A program made the translations under genes and the position numbers. A model generated the notes under the pieces. The model was not told where the DNA came from, searched no databases, and was given only the letters and a program-made list of their open reading frames with translations. A DNA stretch of 64,000 bases, taken from assembly GCA_001931875.2 (NCBI GenBank), contig MSJH02000815.1, positions 124,001-188,000 of the forward strand. The letters are read 5' to 3'. The DNA comes from Byssochlamys sp. IMV 00236 (lineage: Eukaryota; Ascomycota; Eurotiomycetes; Eurotiales; Thermoascaceae). Below, piece by piece: positions 24,629-36,526 of the stretch; position 1 is the first letter of the stretch; each line of letters begins with the position of its first letter.

Positions 24629-27249
24629 GGCGAGCTAACCTTCGAGGGCCTTTTAGCGCTCAGGTTCAAAACTCAGCGTCATCGTCTCCGCAACCAGTGA
24701 CGACAGAAAATGAGGAAAATAAAGAGAAAAGACTGGTGAGTCTGGTGTATTATCTCTAGCTAACGGTAAACCGCCCGCAATGCAGTGAGGGCCGGATGAA
24801 TACTGCCGGAGCAGCTCAAAGCGTTGAAGTCTGCGCGGTGTTCGAAGTCAATCAACTGAACAATTAGCTCGCAGGGGGGCAGCCTAATTAAAGGTATTGC
24901 CCATCTTTTAGCTATGTTTTTGGGTGGGGATAGACAGGTCTCAAAGCATCGCACGCGAAGAACATCGAACGTGGAGCATCTGATGATCGAATTTGCCATG
25001 GCCAAAAGAACAACTTAATAACCATCCGTTTGGAGGGTCGCATACAGCTCCGACGAACCAGTGGGTGGATGGCCGCAGTCGACGTACGTCGCTTCTGGAT
25101 CCTTCGGGGCTAGAAACCCCCTAGAGACCTCGCTTCGAGCTCTTCGGGAACCTAGTCTTTGGTATCGGCCTCGCTAAGGGCATCGCTACCTCATCAGAAC
25201 CGCTCGCTTCGAGGTTGTTAACCTCAAAAAGGCTTCGCTGATCAGAATGTACCCGACATATTGGTCATATTCAAGTCGCTTATCTGTACACGAGGCGGGG
25301 CGAGATCCATACAATGTGTGTTACTGAAGCCTTGTCAAGTTGTCGGTAAGGGATCGCAGGGAAGGCGACCTTACCTTTAACCCGATAAGGATGTTGTAGA
25401 TGAACTCCGGGGCTCCATAATCGACCCTGCTGACAACTCCTCGGGTATCCATCTCCATCTCAAGTGAAACGTAGATTAACATCGATTCTTGTCTATTGTC
25501 ATTATTATCGATTCTTCGTCGGCCTCGGCCCAATATTACTGGGTTTCCCGCGAGAGTCTGCGACTGTGAGGTGATACTCAATGAGCATGCAGTATGGCCG
25601 TCCGCCTGCACATGGCAATCTCGCCAATAAACCTGCCTGCTGAGTGCTGACCACATTCAATAATGTGCCACATGTGATGACATGAACGGATGATCCCACG
25701 TGCAGTTGCGACGTAGTTATAGTTACGCAATGAGGTGACAAAGACTGCAGACACGTTGTTCCGTCAAAGATCCCTCATAAGGGTGCTACTGATGGCCCAA
25801 GTTAGCGTTCAATTCGGTACATCATACACCGGCGTTTCAAACGTTAGATATGCATAAGTAGAGTCAACATCGAGTCTCGACCAATTTCTTAGCGATCCTG
25901 TAACCTTAAGACGCTGCTACCGAGGGCAGACTCATCAGGTAGAAACGACGGGAAACAGGGGAAATAGGGAACCACTCTGTCCACAAAAGAAATGGTGAAT
26001 TTTCTCGCACATAAGATCTCAGCTTAGAAGATGCATGGCTTCCTAAACTCGGTTAGCTTCTACTGTACGTCACTGCAGGGATATTGATTCTGTCTAACAG
26101 CCATTCTCAGGGAGGGCTGGTCCATGGGGAAATAAGAATTTGAGGTAGAGAGTATGTACTGACCTGAACTGTCTGAGTATGGCAGATTTATGCGCTAGTT
26201 TCTGTACCTATATCGTCTGTTTAGTTCGTGTCTGAACTATCGCCCTGATCCAACTCAATCTGACCCTGTGGCTAAGTATTGTTTCATCCAAGAATACAGG
26301 GGCTTTGTCGCGATCACTTGCAGCAAGCTTGAAGCAAGCCCGCTTCTTTAACCGACTGACTGCTGCTTTCTCATTTACTGAGATCATAGCATCATCTCAA
26401 GACCAAGTCACGACGGTAAGAGCCAAGAAGGTTCCCAAAAGTAGGCTGCATGTTATGCGATGTGCAGGTCGCGAGGTTGAAGTCACTTTTTCAGGTGGGG
26501 AGCATTCCTGTCCGACTTTTGGTCTGTGTCATGCCTTTGTCGCTTGGAGCCCCCAAAAGGATCCATATAAGGTCTGCAGAAGTGCAATTTAGACTGTGAG
26601 GGGTTCAGTGACAAAGTAAGAGTAAATATAACAGTATTGATACAGGTGTGATGGATAGTTTACAACTCATGAGGTGTCTCAATTATCTAGAACCGCGCAA
26701 TTGCCAACTCCATCCCTCCCACCGCCTCCATGATCCATACTTATCCAAGCATGTTTAACCAACCGAACCAAACACCTCCAATAATTCCACACGTAGATAC
26801 CCTCATATACACAAATATGTCACTTGGAGAGTGTTTACTTGACATTGAGACAACGGAAAAGTAAGGAAAACCGTAGAGTACAAAATAAATAAATAAATGG
26901 CAGTTAAATGGAAACATATAGACACAATCGAAGGAAAGACGTAGACATCATTAAATTGCAAAGGCGAAAGACTTTTTCAATCAACCCCAAAAGATACCCG
27001 TAGACGCCCACAGTTTCCTAGCGAAGACCTTGTACCTCGACCCTCGTAACGGAAAATAAAACTCATGCCCCAGCTCCGGTCGCCTCGTTAATTCAGCGTC
27101 AGCCGACAAAGATCAGAATCCCCTGCCACTGGGAGTATCCTAATGGAACTCGAAGCTGGCAATCAAACCAAAAGGAATTATTGCACATTGATGAATATGA
27201 AAGGCGTTGCTGGGACTGTTAGACCCAACGGAGAAGGCGCACATCTTTT
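24629..27249. other. Gene-free interval between ABC transporter and Zn2Cys6 gene
   Basis: The left end is the promoter side of the ABC gene. At 25070-25260 there is a cluster of short inverted repeats (separate entry). A minus-strand open frame of 111 codons (25321-25656) and a plus-strand one of 95 codons (26305-26592) show no family resemblance and are not called. The last 500 bp are AT-rich, including ATAA repeats near 26884, and lie downstream of the regulator's stop. Confidence 0.5.
25070..25260. repeat. Cluster of short hairpins with CTCGCTTCGAG motif
   Basis: This stretch carries several short perfect or near-perfect inverted repeats: GGGG...CCCC around CTAGAAA near 25110, CTCGCTTCGAG near 25128 with most of it repeated near 25203, and GAGGTT-GTT-AACCTC near 25210. 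It has no long open frame. It could be a decayed miniature transposon or structured non-coding DNA. Confidence 0.35.
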
Positions 27250-29223
27250 TCATGTAATCAAGAAGTCCATGTGCATGTTGTTGATGATCTTTTCCCAGTC
27301 CCAACTGTCTTCAGTATTCGTGTCCATGACCTCCCAGACTTTCTGCACGACAGTCAAAGCCGGTTCGATGTTGCGCAAATTGGAATATGCTCTCAAGGTA
27401 TCGAATCCAGCCCTCACTCTCTCACGCTGCCTTTCCAAGAAAGAAGAGCAACCGAGAAGGAATAATGGCATCAGCATGATGCTGTAAGCCCCCGCGTCCT
27501 GAGGCAGCTGGTCCAGAAAAGCTAGACCATCATCGACGACTTGGCTGATCTTCTCGCTAGGACGTGAGGGACGGATAGTACGGTAAAGGTAAACCCAGGT
27601 CGACTGACGGTATAACTGAGCTGCGTACCAGTTGGACGTCTCAGGGGGATATGAAGGTTCCCAGACACGGAGCGCAGAGTCAATGCGAACAGCTTCACTT
27701 AGCGTCTCGTAGTCTATAGCGGGCTCATATCCTTCGTTGTGTCTCTGCCGGATCCTGTCTCGTAGCTTCGTGATTTCGGATATAAGACTAAAAAGGCCAT
27801 CGAAAATGCCTAGGAACACGCCTGCCTGCGGTTGAGGGACAAAGTCGGGAAGACGGAGATCACCGATGGCATGGACGGGACGTCGATCCAAGCAGGTCAA
27901 GGAGTTCGAGATCTCGTGATACTGGAAGAATTCGATGATGAATTGGCGGAACTTCTCGTTTCTAGGCCGCTGAGTGACCAGCAAGTAGCGTGCGGCATCC
28001 ATATGAGACCTGTATTCCCCGTTGGTTTCTCCCTCACAGATCGTGTTCAGACAAAGCGCAAGAGTGGAGGCGATGATAGGATCCTCAATCAGGAGTTCGG
28101 GCTCCTTCGCATTCGCGGACGTTGTGTTGATATTTTCTCGCAAGTCTGTAATGGCGCGATCGAAGTGGTAATGTTTGCGCTCCTTGAATCTGGGTTCAGG
28201 ATCAAGAGCTGACAGATGCGACCCGGACAGGCACATCAGAGAGTGCATGAGGCCTCTGTGTTGCGTTGCCATGGGAAGCAATATCTCTTTGAACGGGTTC
28301 GAATCATCATTGATCAACGTCAAGACTCGACTGAAGTCATAAACGAAATGGTCCAGAAATCTGCGATCAACGTCCGTCTCGATGCCGTCAATCAGAAAAG
28401 GCAGGCCGCGAGGAACTGCAGTCAGGGAGTTTCTTCGAACAGCTTGGAGTAGATTAGTGACCCATCCCGGGTAGGCGTCGTTGTCGAGGGTACTCATACC
28501 ATCTTCGATCTTCTGTTTGCCACTCTTCCATATCTCCTTGGGAGGATAGCCCTCGCAGACCACGGCATTTTTCTGGCAGTTCAAGCACGCAGGCTTCGTC
28601 TCATCGCACTTCTTCTTCCTGCGTCGACACGTTATGCAACCCGTCTTCGACCTGCCCTTTGCGATCTTGGCCTGTCCTCCTGGCACTGGCAATGGGTGTT
28701 TGCGCGGTCTCCCTCGTTTCCGTGGAACGTTGACGGGCGCGCCCGCGCTGCTAGACGGCTCCGCCTGGTCCACCGGTTCGGATGGCTTGATCGCATCCAG
28801 ACTTTCAGCACCGTCATCGAGCTCTTCCACCTTTGGTATCACATCTTGCATCGGTAAATCGGTATCTCTGGCTGAAATCACCGCGAATCGAAGCGCCGCA
28901 GAGGATCTCGGAGACTGAGCGGGCTCCGACCGGCGTCGCGCTGCTGCTGCGAGTTTGTGAGGCGCAGAGTCCGTAGCAGGACCATAGCCTGGCTGCGATT
29001 CCGCCCGCGGACTGCCCAGATCATCTGAATTGTAGTCAGTCCCGACGCTGGCGCCGTGGGACTGACTGTCGTCGGTCGAGGAGGGCGTCTCAGGCATGGC
29101 AGCGGGGCCGCTTAGAGTCAAGGAGGAGAATGTGGAGTCGCTTCGCTCGAACTCGTCGGGGAAGAGAAGAGAGCCATGGCTTTCAATATGTGGAGGGAGC
29201 ACGAAACTCGAACTGTGCTGCAT
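27250..29223 (-). CDS. Zn(II)2Cys6 transcription factor with AT-hook
   Basis: This intronless nuclear regulator has 657 residues. The N-terminal 165 residues are Ser/Pro/acidic and low-complexity. An AT-hook-like KRGRPRKH (169-176) lies 20 residues before a binuclear zinc cluster formed by C196, C199, C206, C213, C216 and C223, with the perfect C-X2-C-X6-C-X6-C-X2-C-X6-C spacing. A basic linker (KEIWKSGKQKIEDG) follows. The remaining roughly 400 residues are helical and look like the second class of fungal-specific transcription-factor domain (Fungal_trans_2), with a DFSRVLTLINDDSNPFKE block near the start. The first ATG (29223) gives this length. Targets are unknown: it is not tightly clustered with pathway genes, and the nearest gene is the ABC transporter 2.6 kb away on the same strand. 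A relationship to acr-2-like regulators is possible but unproven. Confidence 0.93.
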   Translation of the reverse strand: MQHSSSFVLPPHIESHGSLLFPDEFERSDSTFSSLTLSGPAAMPETPSSTDDSQSHGASVGTDYNSDDLGSPRAESQPGYGPATDSAPHKLAAAARRRSEPAQSPRSSAALRFAVISARDTDLPMQDVIPKVEELDDGAESLDAIKPSEPVDQAEPSSSAGAPVNVPRKRGRPRKHPLPVPGGQAKIAKGRSKTGCITCRRRKKKCDETKPACLNCQKNAVVCEGYPPKEIWKSGKQKIEDGMSTLDNDAYPGWVTNLLQAVRRNSLTAVPRGLPFLIDGIETDVDRRFLDHFVYDFSRVLTLINDDSNPFKEILLPMATQHRGLMHSLMCLSGSHLSALDPEPRFKERKHYHFDRAITDLRENINTTSANAKEPELLIEDPIIASTLALCLNTICEGETNGEYRSHMDAARYLLVTQRPRNEKFRQFIIEFFQYHEISNSLTCLDRRPVHAIGDLRLPDFVPQPQAGVFLGIFDGLFSLISEITKLRDRIRQRHNEGYEPAIDYETLSEAVRIDSALRVWEPSYPPETSNWYAAQLYRQSTWVYLYRTIRPSRPSEKISQVVDDGLAFLDQLPQDAGAYSIMLMPLFLLGCSSFLERQRERVRAGFDTLRAYSNLRNIEPALTVVQKVWEVMDTNTEDSWDWEKIINNMHMDFLIT

Positions 29224-32200
29224 TGACGAAAAGCTGAATCCCCAGCGTCCGGGAGCACCACGGACACCGTGGGAGAAGTGGTAAGGAGCTGGTTAAATGA
29301 GGGAGTCCCTGTTCGCGCCCTGGAGTCTTTTGGGGCGGGGGGGCAGACTGAACTCTAGGCAATAGTGCGTCAGCTGGAGATCGAGTCGGCCACCTCAGGC
29401 CACTTTCTCATGCGCCGGTCTAAGAGGAATGCAATGCTAATAATGGATTCTCTCTCGATGGAGTGATTGACAGCTCTATTGCTCCGGGGCTAATTGAGCA
29501 TGCGGGGAATCCCAGTTGGACACAGGATGATCTGGGAGGTAGACGGAGAACAGAGCGCTCAGCCAGTCCGGCACTCACTCAGTCAGTCAGTCCGTCAGTC
29601 AAGAGTCAAGACCCAGGGAGCAATGCAACGAGGGCAACTAGTGAACAAGGTGAGTAACTAGTCCTGGGTCCAGCTAGCTGGGATATCAGTTCTGGAGATG
29701 GCTTCTGGGCGGATCGAAGGCTGCGTCCGCCGTCAAGAGTCCAGAGAAGTGGACGCACACCCTTAGATCTTAGGATCAGTATTGATGATGATATTGATAG
29801 CAGATGGAGTGTCTATCCCTTGACCATAGTATGGGGTTCCCTGCCCGAGGCAAAACGGGAGACGATCAGACGTGCGAGCTATATTGGCTTGGGGAGTGGC
29901 ACCAGGGACAGAACGGACAGGTGGTAACTAGCAGAGGATATCGCTATATCTACCGTTGACGGGAACGAGGGTTGCCTGGGTCATCAGGTATTTATCCCAA
30001 CTGCCCTTTCTTCTGCCGGAGGTATTGGTAAGTCAACTATGTTCTGCGGCGTCTCTCTAGGGACTACTGAAATCGGGCGGGCCGGCCTCTTCCACCCTTC
30101 AACAGGCTGCCTCTCGAAGACCATACAGCTGCTAAAGGTTCTGCTCGAAAGTCATAATACTCGCCTTCGTATTGGACCATGCCCCGCTCCTTTTGCCTTC
30201 GTTCACACGATGCTAGTCCGCTGGATCTGTGTACGATGAGGCGGAGGTCTCTAGTCGACGAACTTTCGAACTTAGATTCTACCAGTGATCTTTGCGATTT
30301 CAATAATAATTCTCTGGCCTGTCCGGCTCTCCAGCTTCCGTCCCCACTCAACTGCATGTTAATCTTCATGGTGAACATTTTACGCAGCAGTTGATACACG
30401 GCGTTCATGCTCCCATCTCGGTCCCTTCCGGTGGGCCTCCCGCCAGGATTGTCCATGCGCTGTCCATATCCATGATACTGATGACCTGGGGAAGTGGACC
30501 AGGGTCTCTTCCCGGCACGGACATTCGCTGCCATAGTCGCGGCTGGAAGAAGAAGCTATGACCGATTTTACCCTCAATCAACCGTCTTTGCCTGCCAGGA
30601 TCGTTCCTCGTCTGAAGCGATAATAGGTTATAACCATCAATGGCTGGCAGTCTCTTTCGATGGCCTTGCCTGCCACGACTGGTCGCTATTGGGCAGATTT
30701 ATGTGACAGACACAATAACGGAGGCCGGTTGTGCGGTTCAGGACGCGCCCACCCTTGTCGCACGACTCCACCAGACTTGTAAGCGTCATTAGTCTATCGA
30801 GATCTGCCGCGCACAACTGAGGAAGGGAAATTAAGCCGTGAAGCATCAATGCGTAAACTTCCCCGGCGTGCTCCAGACCACCGCGGCTATACCGAAGATA
30901 TGTACTGTACTCCTACCCGAGGGCCACGGATTGCATGTATTCTGTTGGATTCCATACAGGCTGGCAGCTACGGAAGTTGGACCGCGTCTGTATATCGATC
31001 AGCTACGTGGAACCTCTTAACCCTTAGGTGAATGACTGTTTTTCGCGAACCGAACTGCGGGGTGCTCTAGTCTCTCTGACGCCGCGGCTTCGGATCATCC
31101 ATACTGCTACCTGGCTGATGCTGAGTCTCGAGGGGACTCGAGTATTATGTGGAGACTGATCTGCCTTGCTATGTTCAATCGTCCCAGCAGGGGCACAGGA
31201 TCTCGGTTGATCCCTGGTACATTTTGTTTGTTGGCCAGACAAGATAATCCGATGTCCGCATACTACATAGATACCCCGGACTCGAAAAATATCGAACGCC
31301 AGCCACAGGAAGATCCTGGATTCGAAGAAACTTAGCCGAACTGCTTCAGCCCGGGAGGACGGTAATAAGTGGCACGGTATTATTATTATGGCCCTCTGCT
31401 TGTGGGAAACTTATCTGGACGACTAGAATACGGTGGTCCTACCGTTCTAGTCTGCGAGGCATGCATCGAATAAGCTTGGGCAATAACCGAAAAGGTCTGG
31501 AGGCCAAACCGCTAGACTAGTCTGGTGGTGCCTCTCAAGTGCCGACCGATCCTAGCCGGCCGAGTGTGAAACAACAGTGCTAATCATTATTATTAATTAA
31601 TATCAGGGACAGGAGCGCCGGAATCGACTGCGTATTAAGTTATTGCAACCAGGGCCCAGCAGCCTCTGGGATTCTTTCTATTCGCTCTTTTCCAAACATC
31701 TGCAAGTCGCATCCTTTCTATATTCCAGAACCGGCGTGGAGACCCAACCGTTCATCCAGCACGACCCCCACGCCGCCAACATTGGCACTTATTTCTATAC
31801 CTGCAGTCAGCCGCAAAGGCTCCAGGGGTTATTCTGGGCATTACTATCTCCTTAGCCGGCAACAGGGGGCTCAGCAATCGTTATAATAGGCGAATGGCCA
31901 TGAATGGAAAGGAACGAACTGCCCCCAGTGCAGGGGGCGCCTGGTTGAGAAGCCTTGCAAATTGGGTAAGATTCACACCCTCACGGCTCCAAGAGAATGC
32001 CCAGATACACCGTATCGGAATAGCACACCAGTTGGGATTATATTCTATTCTACTCTACAACATATGTTATCTTCCCGTCAATTTGATCTTTCAACTTGAC
32101 GGGATAGTTCCCAACCTGGCGATTTGATGCGAACCCCTCAAAATTCTTTTCTTTTGTAGTTAAGATACCCCACCGTCGAAAGTTATCCGCCCGGGAGCGG

Positions 32201-33781
32201 CACGCCCGTGGTACCCCCAGGCGGCCCTTCCCGCGTTTCTCCCAGCCAGCCGTCCGCAAGAAGTCACTGCACTGAACTAAATCTACTAACGTTATGCAAC
32301 AAGATTTCTCTCTATCTATCGGATGCCAATATTGTTTGCCTGAAATCACTCCCTCGCGCAGACAGTTAGGTGGATTTACCTGCTGCATTGCCCGCTGCTA
32401 CCCTAAAAAGGGGGCGTTTCTTTAGTTTCTGTTCCGTACTCGAACCGGCTCAAACCTGATTCCAATACTTAATACAGTAGCAAGATCGCCATTATTGCAG
32501 TCTCTTGACGCAAGATGCTGCTGGTCGCCACCTCCTAAGCGGTCGCTATCTTTGAACCTCGTTATGTGCCGTCTTCCCCCCGGATTACATGCCTGGCCAA
32601 GATTCCAGAAGTTGTCCATGGCCTATCAGCCCAGCAATCCTTGCTGCGAAAAAGATCATGTGGTTCCCATACGAGGCGGTCCTGTCACATCCTGTTGAAA
32701 GCGGATTGTCAACAACGCCGCAGTGATAGATACGTGCAGGCGACAGACCGCTCCTCATCCTCAGATTTGGCCCGTGGATGAGATGATTCCCTAAGAGTCC
32801 TAGTTACATTTCATCCACGAGGCGGCGCTAGGGAGTGTCTTACACGACCATATCTGGGCGCGTCATCGACAGTGGGTAATCAACGTCTTGATAGAGAACG
32901 GAGCTCTGAAAGTCCGGAGTCCGTTCGTGTTCAAGTACACTAGTTGAAGGCGATCAGTCTTTTGTGAAATCACAGCCACTCGTGTCCTCAAACAGAGCAA
33001 CTCCTCGCTTGGGAATCTTTTAATGTGGTCCTATGGCACATTTGCGGCGCATATTAGACTTTGAAAGCCTCCGATGCTGTGGAGATTGTCGCCCTCTTAA
33101 CCATCGCGTTTTCTTACTCCCCGCTCTCCGCGAGATCATCTGGACAACGCCTGAAGTTTATTGGCACGCAGAGCTGAAGCTGACGGTGGTAGATAACCTA
33201 GTATACAGCCATTACTTCATCTTGCAGTATTCTTGGATCTTGTTTGTTGTTCTCCTTTATACTGACGATCTTGCTGACGCGTTGTGAATCATACGACTTA
33301 GCGCGCCCAACCACAGATACTAATGCCGTTTATCACCATCGTATTCGAGCGCTCTCAGTACGATCATCGCAGGCTCCAGCATTCTATGATAGGATATTCT
33401 TGTTCTCTGATGAATATTTTCAGAAATAGGCATTTGAGCTTGTAGGACTAACAATATTATCAGTACGTCTTACCCCACATTTTCGCAAAAGAAATTTTCC
33501 GAATACATACATAAGTACATTACATGTAACACAGTGTAGCACAGATTTGCCCTGGAAAAAGAAAAGAAATATCCTGTATAAGCGCGAAATTCCCCGCATC
33601 TCCGCCATATGCTTCGTGTATCGTGCAGATGCGCTAGAAGATCTCAATGTCTACGACAGGGGAAGAATTTGAGTGAAGACCAATAGGTATATAGCACGTG
33701 CTAATATCCGTGACTTCCCTTTTCGGAAACCATGATGCCAATAGCGATAAGTATCTGTATGACTTCTACACAATGGTGTAA
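29224..33781. other. Long gene-free interval upstream of the Zn2Cys6 gene
   Basis: About 4.5 kb without a supportable gene. Near 29570-29600 there is a CAGT/CACT-type tetranucleotide repeat. A minus-strand open frame of 156 codons (30064-30534) starts with an ATG but resembles nothing I know. The remainder has scattered short frames only. The left 1 kb is presumably promoter and 5' leader of the regulator. Confidence 0.5.
29570..29600. repeat. CAGT-type tetranucleotide repeat
   Basis: Imperfect tandem CAGT/CACT units occur about 350 bp upstream of the Zn2Cys6 gene start. This is a simple repeat with no inferred function. Confidence 0.6.
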
Positions 33782-34672
33782 TTACATTTCTTTCAACGAA
33801 GCACAGTCACTGAGGAACCCCCAGCAATGTTCGCTGTTCCATTCCCATGCATCTTGAGAGAATTGCGGCGAACTTGTCGCCGACGCATCCTTAAGGAAGA
33901 TACAATCATACCCCTTGCTGAATGCATCCATTAATGTTCCACCAACACACTGATCCGTATTGACACCAGCAAATAGCAATGTCGTGATGCCTTCTTTCTC
34001 CAGATAAACTTCGAGATCTGTTCCAGATCCCCACAGCGCAGACATGCGATTCTTATGTATCCAAACATCAGGCGTCGATGACCGTTTCGCACCTTCGAGA
34101 TAGGCTCTATCCAGAGGGGTATACAGAGCAGTATTCCACGCGTCGCGCATTAGCACACGACCAGCTTCGACAGTGGTGCCATCAGGTAATTGGATTGGGC
34201 CCAAGTCAGCCCCTAGACCCTTGTATACATTCGGATTCTTTCTCTTCTTGCTATTGTCTGGAACAGCTTCGAAAACTCCAAACGCTCTCGTCACGCCTGG
34301 TGGCATAGTATTCACTTCATCCTCAGTGAGGCCCCAATTCACCCAGAGAACGCGAATGCCTTTCTCTCTCGCTGCGGGGATACCTATGTCCATGAGCGCC
34401 TTCGCAGCAGCGAGGCCTGTGCTCTCGGTGGGTCGACCCAGTGCAGGCGAGAGGAAGAAGTTCTGCATGTCGATAATGACGAGAGCGGACTTTTCAGGTG
34501 CCAAACGCAGGGTATTCGTGGTCGTCTTCAGAGTGGTTGCATTGGAAGAATGGCCCCGAGTGAGGTCAATAACTCCAGTGGCAGGGTCATAGTACCAGTG
34601 GTTTATTGGATTTGTGCCGATTTGAGTCGGTTTGCTGGTATCCAAGTCGACTTCTGAACCGTTTGTCGCCAT
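33782..34672 (-). CDS. Isochorismatase-family (cysteine) hydrolase
   Basis: This intronless gene encodes 296 residues from the ATG at 34672, which opens the family-like MATNGSEVD sequence. An in-frame ATG 105 bp upstream (34777) would add a 35-residue basic extension and cannot be excluded. The isochorismatase-like fold hydrolyses amide or ether bonds of small molecules using an Asp-Lys-Cys triad. Here D68 lies in ALVIIDMQNFF, K207 in WIHKNRMSALWG and C242 in GVNTDQCVGGTL, so the catalytic set is complete. The N-terminal 55 residues precede the core fold. Eukaryotic members vary widely in substrate (isochorismate, nicotinamide, ureidoacrylate-like amides), and nothing nearby points to one. 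It stands alone between two gene-poor intervals, so I infer a soluble hydrolase of unknown substrate. Confidence 0.9.
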   Translation of the reverse strand: MATNGSEVDLDTSKPTQIGTNPINHWYYDPATGVIDLTRGHSSNATTLKTTTNTLRLAPEKSALVIIDMQNFFLSPALGRPTESTGLAAAKALMDIGIPAAREKGIRVLWVNWGLTEDEVNTMPPGVTRAFGVFEAVPDNSKKRKNPNVYKGLGADLGPIQLPDGTTVEAGRVLMRDAWNTALYTPLDRAYLEGAKRSSTPDVWIHKNRMSALWGSGTDLEVYLEKEGITTLLFAGVNTDQCVGGTLMDAFSKGYDCIFLKDASATSSPQFSQDAWEWNSEHCWGFLSDCASLKEM

Positions 34673-34777
34673 TATTGCTGACCACGATCTTTTCTTTTTG
34701 GGGAATTTGACTCGGAATTGAATGCGCTTTCGACGTTTCAGAAGAATTGAACTGATCGATTGATCAATTGACAGCAT

Positions 34778-36526
34778 CCAGCTCTAGACTAGGTACCTCC
34801 CGTCGTGAAGCGTGCTGGTATCCGGGCGCTGCTTATAATCAGACCCCGCAGCGATACAGCTCTTCGACAGCCACCGCTGCGATAGAGCAATAATGCATGG
34901 TGGGGTTATCAAGCTTATCTCCCCGCGGAAATATATGCGGCGAAACTCGCATGCAACCAATAATGCATATTAATTGTTACGTTACTTTTCTTATCTGATT
35001 CCTCTCGTTCTTCGGCTTCCTCATATGGCAGGTGATCATCGTTATCAGCCCTATCAAGCCTGGCTTCCTTATCGCAATCAACCCGCATTTTCGTTCAGGT
35101 TGGCGTAGTATGGACTCAAGCAGCATAACTCGGCCAAAGCTATCATTATGAATTGAAGTCCTGCTTCGGTTCTATTGGAGTTGTGGAAGGTCTCGCATAA
35201 TTCTAGACGAACTGCAGTTCCATTCCTATGGATAGTTATCCTGTTTGTGTCCTGATTCAGCAGTCAGCATTTACGAGGTCTCAATTTCAGGAATGATAGT
35301 AGCTTCAATTCTTTTAATATCCAGCGAAATGTCCGTAACTATATAGGTATAATACATCTAGGAGCTGTCCTCGCACTAACAGCCAGTTATTCCCGGCTAG
35401 AGTTAGAGTATAGTATAAATATGAGAATGCCGGCCATCTTTGCGCCAATTCAGATGAAAATCAGCCTCTTGCGCTATAATGAGTTGCTCAAATGGAAAGG
35501 TAAATATCTTTTCTTTTCCCTCAGAAGCGATATTCTCTTTGCTGGACATTATAATACTACCTCTCAGGAGATTCTGTTCTATTGCAAGGACGGCCACAGT
35601 CGGAGTTCGTCTTCATTCTCAACGACATCCTCATGTTCGTTTTCAACGGCGTCATGCTCGTTCTCAACTAGGTCCCCGATGGTTCCTCTCGCGGTCTGCG
35701 TCTCGCGATCATGATGGGCCGCTAAGTATGGACCCTCTCTGATGCCAGACTGGAAGTCAGATATCATGCGATCGACTCCGTCTTTGATTGTTTCCCTCGG
35801 CGAGAGGGTTGTCAGGCTTTCTCTCCACAGAGCATTTCGCTTAAGAAACCGTTCTAATGCGGGAGACGTCATTGCAAGTAAGCTATGAATAAGGGCCTTG
35901 TTATTAGTGACGCTCACTTCAGAAAGGTATCGGAGTGAAGAAGTGATCATTCTCATGATTTTTCAAAGACGGACCGATGGCGATAAGTGGGCTGATTATT
36001 CATTTCCTGGGTATGTTTATACGGTAGGACAGGTGTTCTATAAGAAGAGTCTCAGCCGTAAGGGTTACACGCTTTTCCTTTCTCTCCGGGTCTTTCATGG
36101 CAACATGTTTTTGCTCAATTCCCGACGCAGGCTTGCAGGATTATATCGAGCTTCCAACGAACTGTAGCCTCGCTCGTGGGGTCATGCCCCAAAGCCTCCT
36201 CTATATCTTCGATTCGAGATACCGGGGCAAAGAGTTAGAAACAGGAAAGAAAGCGTTCGTGGTATTTGGGAGGGATCCGGACTTACAAACGACTTCTGGC
36301 ACTTCTATAACATCTCCCTTCTCCAGTTGCCAGATTTGCTCCTATTATTTATCAATTTTCAGACTGAATATATCTCACACTTCGGAAAATCTCGAACTGC
36401 TAGCCGCCAATAGCGGTTGTTAGTCCGTCTTGCCTAGGAAATCATCTGCCTCCTTATGTGCATCTGGCTTCATGTCCTTTAGTGAGCGAAGTAGTGCTTT
36501 ACAGCAAGCGACCCTTTGACAGAAGC
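34778..36526. other. Gene-free interval
   Basis: No gene could be supported. A minus-strand frame at 35579-35956 contains a short acidic repeat (three copies of a VENE-type unit near its end) and an internal ATG that could give about 98 residues, but nothing else argues for coding. Confidence 0.4.

Noticed and set aside
30064..30534. 156-codon open frame on the minus strand in the long interval upstream of the Zn2Cys6 gene
   Set aside because: It has an ATG, but no domain, no family resemblance and no promoter or intron signals; a chance frame is as likely.
35579..35956. 125-codon minus-strand frame with an acidic VENE-type repeat
   Set aside because: The repeat and an internal ATG (about 98 residues) are suggestive. 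A possible intron (GTGAGC ... CATAG) breaks the frame, and nothing resembles a known family.
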